Assembly: GCF_000466165.1 (NCBI RefSeq)
Contig: NZ_KE951461.1
Span: 1-35,243 of the forward strand
DNA: 35,243 bases
Direction: 5' to 3'
Origin: Actinobaculum sp. oral taxon 183 str. F0552
GTDB lineage: Bacteria; Actinomycetota; Actinomycetes; Actinomycetales; Actinomycetaceae
Position numbers and translations under genes: made by a program
The notes under the pieces: model-generated
Database searches by the model: none
Told to the model about the DNA's origin: nothing
The model's input: only the letters and a program-made list of their open reading frames with translations
Part shown: positions 33,013-35,243 of the stretch, piece by piece
Numbering within the stretch: the first letter of the stretch is position 1
How the letters are laid out: each line of letters opens with the position of its first letter

Positions 33013-34425
33013 TCACCTCGGCCGGTGCGCGGACGCACTGGGTTCGAGGCCGGAGCGCACGGTGCGGAGCGCTTCGGCCATCGTCTCGCGCTTCGGCCAG
33101 ACCGGAAGGCGCAGGTGCCGGTTCCACCGGCCCGTCCGGGAGAACAGCCGCCCCGGTGCGAGCCGGATTCCCGCGCGAGCGGCGCGCTGTTCCAGGATCG
33201 TGGCGTCGCCTCGCGTGTCCACCCACATTCCGGTGCCCCCGGCCGGCTGGTCCCACGTCCACGACGGGAAGATCTCCCGCACGGTCGCCGCGGCCTCCGT
33301 GTAGCGCGCCAGGAGCACGGCTCTCCGTTTGCGGAGCTGGGTCCGGCTGTGGGGAAGCAAGAGGGTCGCGGCGAGCTGATCCGGCACGGCCGCCCCCAGG
33401 TCGGCGGCGCTCTTCAACGTCCCGAGCTGGCGGATGAGCGGGGAGGGGCCGCGTATCCACCCGATGCGCAAGCCTCCCCAGAACAGCTTCGACAGGGTGG
33501 CGATGGTCAGGAGCCGATCGGGGTCGGCGAAGGCTTCCATTCCCGGCGCAGGGGAGGAACGGAACCAAGGAAGGTCGGCCTGGGAGTGGTCGTCGACGAC
33601 GATGGCCGGGCACCGTCCCGCGATCTCGCCGATCGCGCGCCGGTGTCGGGAGGGGTAGTGGAGACCGGTCGGGTTGTGGATCGGGCTTTGAACGTAGAGG
33701 ACCGCGGCGCCGCGCACGCCGTCGCGCAGCGCCTCCAGGTCGAGATGCCCGTTGTCGAAGGGCACGCCGCGAACACGGCCGCCGGCGCCGGCGAAAGCCT
33801 CCAGAGCGCCGCGGTAGGTGGGGTCCTCTAGCAGGGTGAGCGTGCCTGGTCCCGCCAAGGCGTTGGCGATGAGCCAGACCGCCTGCTGTGCGCCGGCGGT
33901 GACGAGGATCTGCTCGGGCGATGTCGCCAGGCCTGCGTTCGTGTGCCGTTCGGCGATCAGACTCCGCAGCTCTGGCAGCCCCGAGGGAGAGTAGCCCGGG
34001 GAGGCCAGGCGGTCCCCGCTGAGCATCGGCCCCACGGCGCCTATCGCCTCGGCGACGAGTTCGTCGCCCGGCAGGGCCCCGGAGGATAGGTCGACGGCGG
34101 GGGAGCGGTCCGCGAAGGACAGGAGGCGCCCGTCGATGTCGGACCCGACCGCCCGCGGCCGCGCGACATAGTTCCCCGAGCCGCGCCTAGGCTCCAGGCG
34201 GCCGGATTCATGGAGGATCCCGTACGCCCGCACAACGGTCCCCCGGGCCACGCCCAGAGCGGAGGCCAATCGGCGTTGGCTCGGCAGGACGTGGGCTGCG
34301 GGCAGGAGCGATCCGTCGATGAGGCTGGTCAGCCCGTGGGCGAGCGCGCGATAGTCGGGGAGCGTCTGTGAGCGCCATGCGCCCAGGAATCGGGCGACTT
34401 TGGCCGGGTCGATGCGTGTGTCCAT
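33013..34425 (-). CDS. MocR-type regulator (GntR wHTH + class I aminotransferase domain)
   Basis: A 470-residue protein. The GntR-type winged helix (about 25-90; LPSQRRLASALGVARGTVVRAYGIL, GSGNYV) is fused to a fold-type I PLP domain with K313 in TIATLSKLFWGGLRIGW, SPIHNPTG, and VVDDHSQAD. MocR regulators use PLP or an amino acid as an effector. The neighbour across the divergent region is a Tm-1-like gene, and a 15+15-bp inverted repeat sits between them, so it probably represses or activates that gene and itself. Effector unknown. Confidence 0.88.
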   Translation of the reverse strand: MDTRIDPAKVARFLGAWRSQTLPDYRALAHGLTSLIDGSLLPAAHVLPSQRRLASALGVARGTVVRAYGILHESGRLEPRRGSGNYVARPRAVGSDIDGRLLSFADRSPAVDLSSGALPGDELVAEAIGAVGPMLSGDRLASPGYSPSGLPELRSLIAERHTNAGLATSPEQILVTAGAQQAVWLIANALAGPGTLTLLEDPTYRGALEAFAGAGGRVRGVPFDNGHLDLEALRDGVRGAAVLYVQSPIHNPTGLHYPSRHRRAIGEIAGRCPAIVVDDHSQADLPWFRSSPAPGMEAFADPDRLLTIATLSKLFWGGLRIGWIRGPSPLIRQLGTLKSAADLGAAVPDQLAATLLLPHSRTQLRKRRAVLLARYTEAAATVREIFPSWTWDQPAGGTGMWVDTRGDATILEQRAARAGIRLAPGRLFSRTGRWNRHLRLPVWPKRETMAEALRTVRSGLEPSASAHRPR

Positions 34426-34558
34426 CGGTGCTCCGTATGTCGACGCGTATGCGCTGGCGGACGGTCAGGCGGTGGAACGGCGGCGGTGCCGTGGCGCGCG
34501 GACGCCGGGCGGGAGGCATCGATCGCGCCGTCGGCGTGAAAGACGGCGCCGCCTGCCC

Positions 34559-34600
34559 GGCGTTTGTGGACCACTTTAGCGGAAATGGTCCACAAACGCC
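34559..34600. promoter_or_regulatory. 15-bp inverted repeat, candidate MocR operator
   Basis: GGCGTTTGTGGACCA (34559-34573) is mirrored perfectly by TGGTCCACAAACGCC (34586-34600) around a 12-base spacer. It lies between the divergent starts 34425 and 34670. TGGACCA/TGGTCCA cores resemble published MocR-type sites. Confidence 0.65.
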
Positions 34601-34669
34601 CTCGATGCGGCGGATACCGTGGACGGGCAGGCCGCAACGACGCGGTCACCCCGTGTGGAGGAGGAATAC

Positions 34670-35243
34670 ATGGCAACAGTCGGATTGATTGGAACTTTCG
34701 ACACGAAGCGCGTGGAATGCGAGTACCTCGCCGCGTGCATTCGGGCGCGGGGAGCCGCGGTCCTGACGATCGACGTCGGCCCTCTGTCCGACGCCGAGAC
34801 CGACGTGACCGCCGCCGACGTGGCTCGGGCTGCAGGCGAGGACATCGCGGACCTGCGCAGGCGCGCCGATCGGGGCGCGGCTATGGACGTCATGGCGCGT
34901 GGCGCCGCGGCGGTCGTCGCGGCCCGGGCTCGCGGCGGGGACATCGACGCGGTTCTGGCCGCCGGCGGCTCGGGCGGGTCGTCCGTGGCCTCCAGGGCGA
35001 TGCGGGCACTTCCCGTCGGCTTCCCGAAACTCCTCGTCTCGACCATGGCCTGCGGCGACGTCTCGCCCTACGTCGGGCAAACCGACATCGCGATGGTGTA
35101 CTCGGTGGTGGACGTGGCGGGAATCAACAGCGTGTCCAGCCAGGTCTTCGGCAACGCCGCGGCCGCAGCGGCCGGCATGGCCGAGGAGTACGAGTGGCGG
35201 CGGGCGGAGGGCGGCCGGCAGGCCAAGCCGGCCGTCGCGCTGT
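34670..35243 (+). CDS. Tm-1-like ATP-binding (UPF0261) protein, 5' part
   Basis: The frame runs from ATG 34670 (GTGGAGGAGG upstream) off the window end; 191 residues are visible. The N-terminus MATVGLIGTFDTKRVECEYL and the glycine loop VLAAGGSGGSSVASRAM, then PKLLVSTMACGDVSPYVGQTDIAM match UPF0261/Tm-1-like proteins, whose N-terminal domain binds ATP. Such genes usually precede a TIM-barrel phosphoenolpyruvate hydrolase-type gene, which would lie beyond the window. It is divergent from the MocR-type gene with a shared operator candidate. Confidence 0.85.
   Translation, partial: MATVGLIGTFDTKRVECEYLAACIRARGAAVLTIDVGPLSDAETDVTAADVARAAGEDIADLRRRADRGAAMDVMARGAAAVVAARARGGDIDAVLAAGGSGGSSVASRAMRALPVGFPKLLVSTMACGDVSPYVGQTDIAMVYSVVDVAGINSVSSQVFGNAAAAAAGMAEEYEWRRAEGGRQAKPAVAL

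Overview
The window looks like chromosome of a high-GC actinobacterium, probably Actinomycetaceae (Actinomyces/Schaalia-like). This is inferred from the mtrA-mtrB-lpqB cluster with a DUF3499 gene and a Trm112-like gene upstream, a DUF5719 protein, an actinobacterial long-form ribosome hibernation factor, many GTG/TTG starts, apparently leaderless starts, and the order tRNA-Trp, secE, nusG, rplK, rplA. No species name can be given from sequence alone.

Layout. 1-2414: end of a DUF5719 gene, a convergent metallopeptidase-like gene, then DUF3499 and Trm112-like genes. 2508-6696: mtrA-mtrB-lpqB, an envelope/cell-cycle two-component operon with 4-base gene overlaps. 6876-8485: comF-like gene and hpf. 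8730-10637: FprA-type ferredoxin/NADP reductase converging on yajQ. 10912-11482: tRNA-Tyr, tRNA-Thr, tRNA-Met, rpmG. 11659-13941: murB converging on adenosine deaminase. 14062-16067: NarL-type sensor kinase and regulator behind a perfect 16-bp palindrome. 16129-18727: APH-fold phosphotransferase and a class I aminotransferase. 18975-21774: tRNA-Trp, secE, nusG, rplK, rplA.

About 22030-26490 is an abruptly AT-rich islet with different codon use, inserted between rplA and the genes leading to rplJ-rplL. It carries a small WXG100-like ORF broken by a frameshift, a WXG/DUF6571-like putative type VII secretion effector split in two exactly at a (TA)5 run, a 28-codon ORF, and a putative lipoprotein that is a seven-bladed RCC1-type propeller with seven evenly spaced cysteine pairs. 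No secretion machinery is present. This cassette is the most interesting part of the window.

26717-30452: GT-C type membrane glycosyltransferase, uridine kinase, then rplJ-rplL behind an L10 leader that ends in an intrinsic terminator. 30842-35243: NAD-type malic enzyme, a DUF2249 protein, a MocR-type regulator and a divergent Tm-1-like (UPF0261) gene cut by the window end. The last two share a 15+15-bp inverted repeat that is a likely operator.

The GC-rich parts are mostly conserved housekeeping genes: translation, peptidoglycan precursor supply, envelope signalling and central metabolism. The islet is the only clear accessory DNA.
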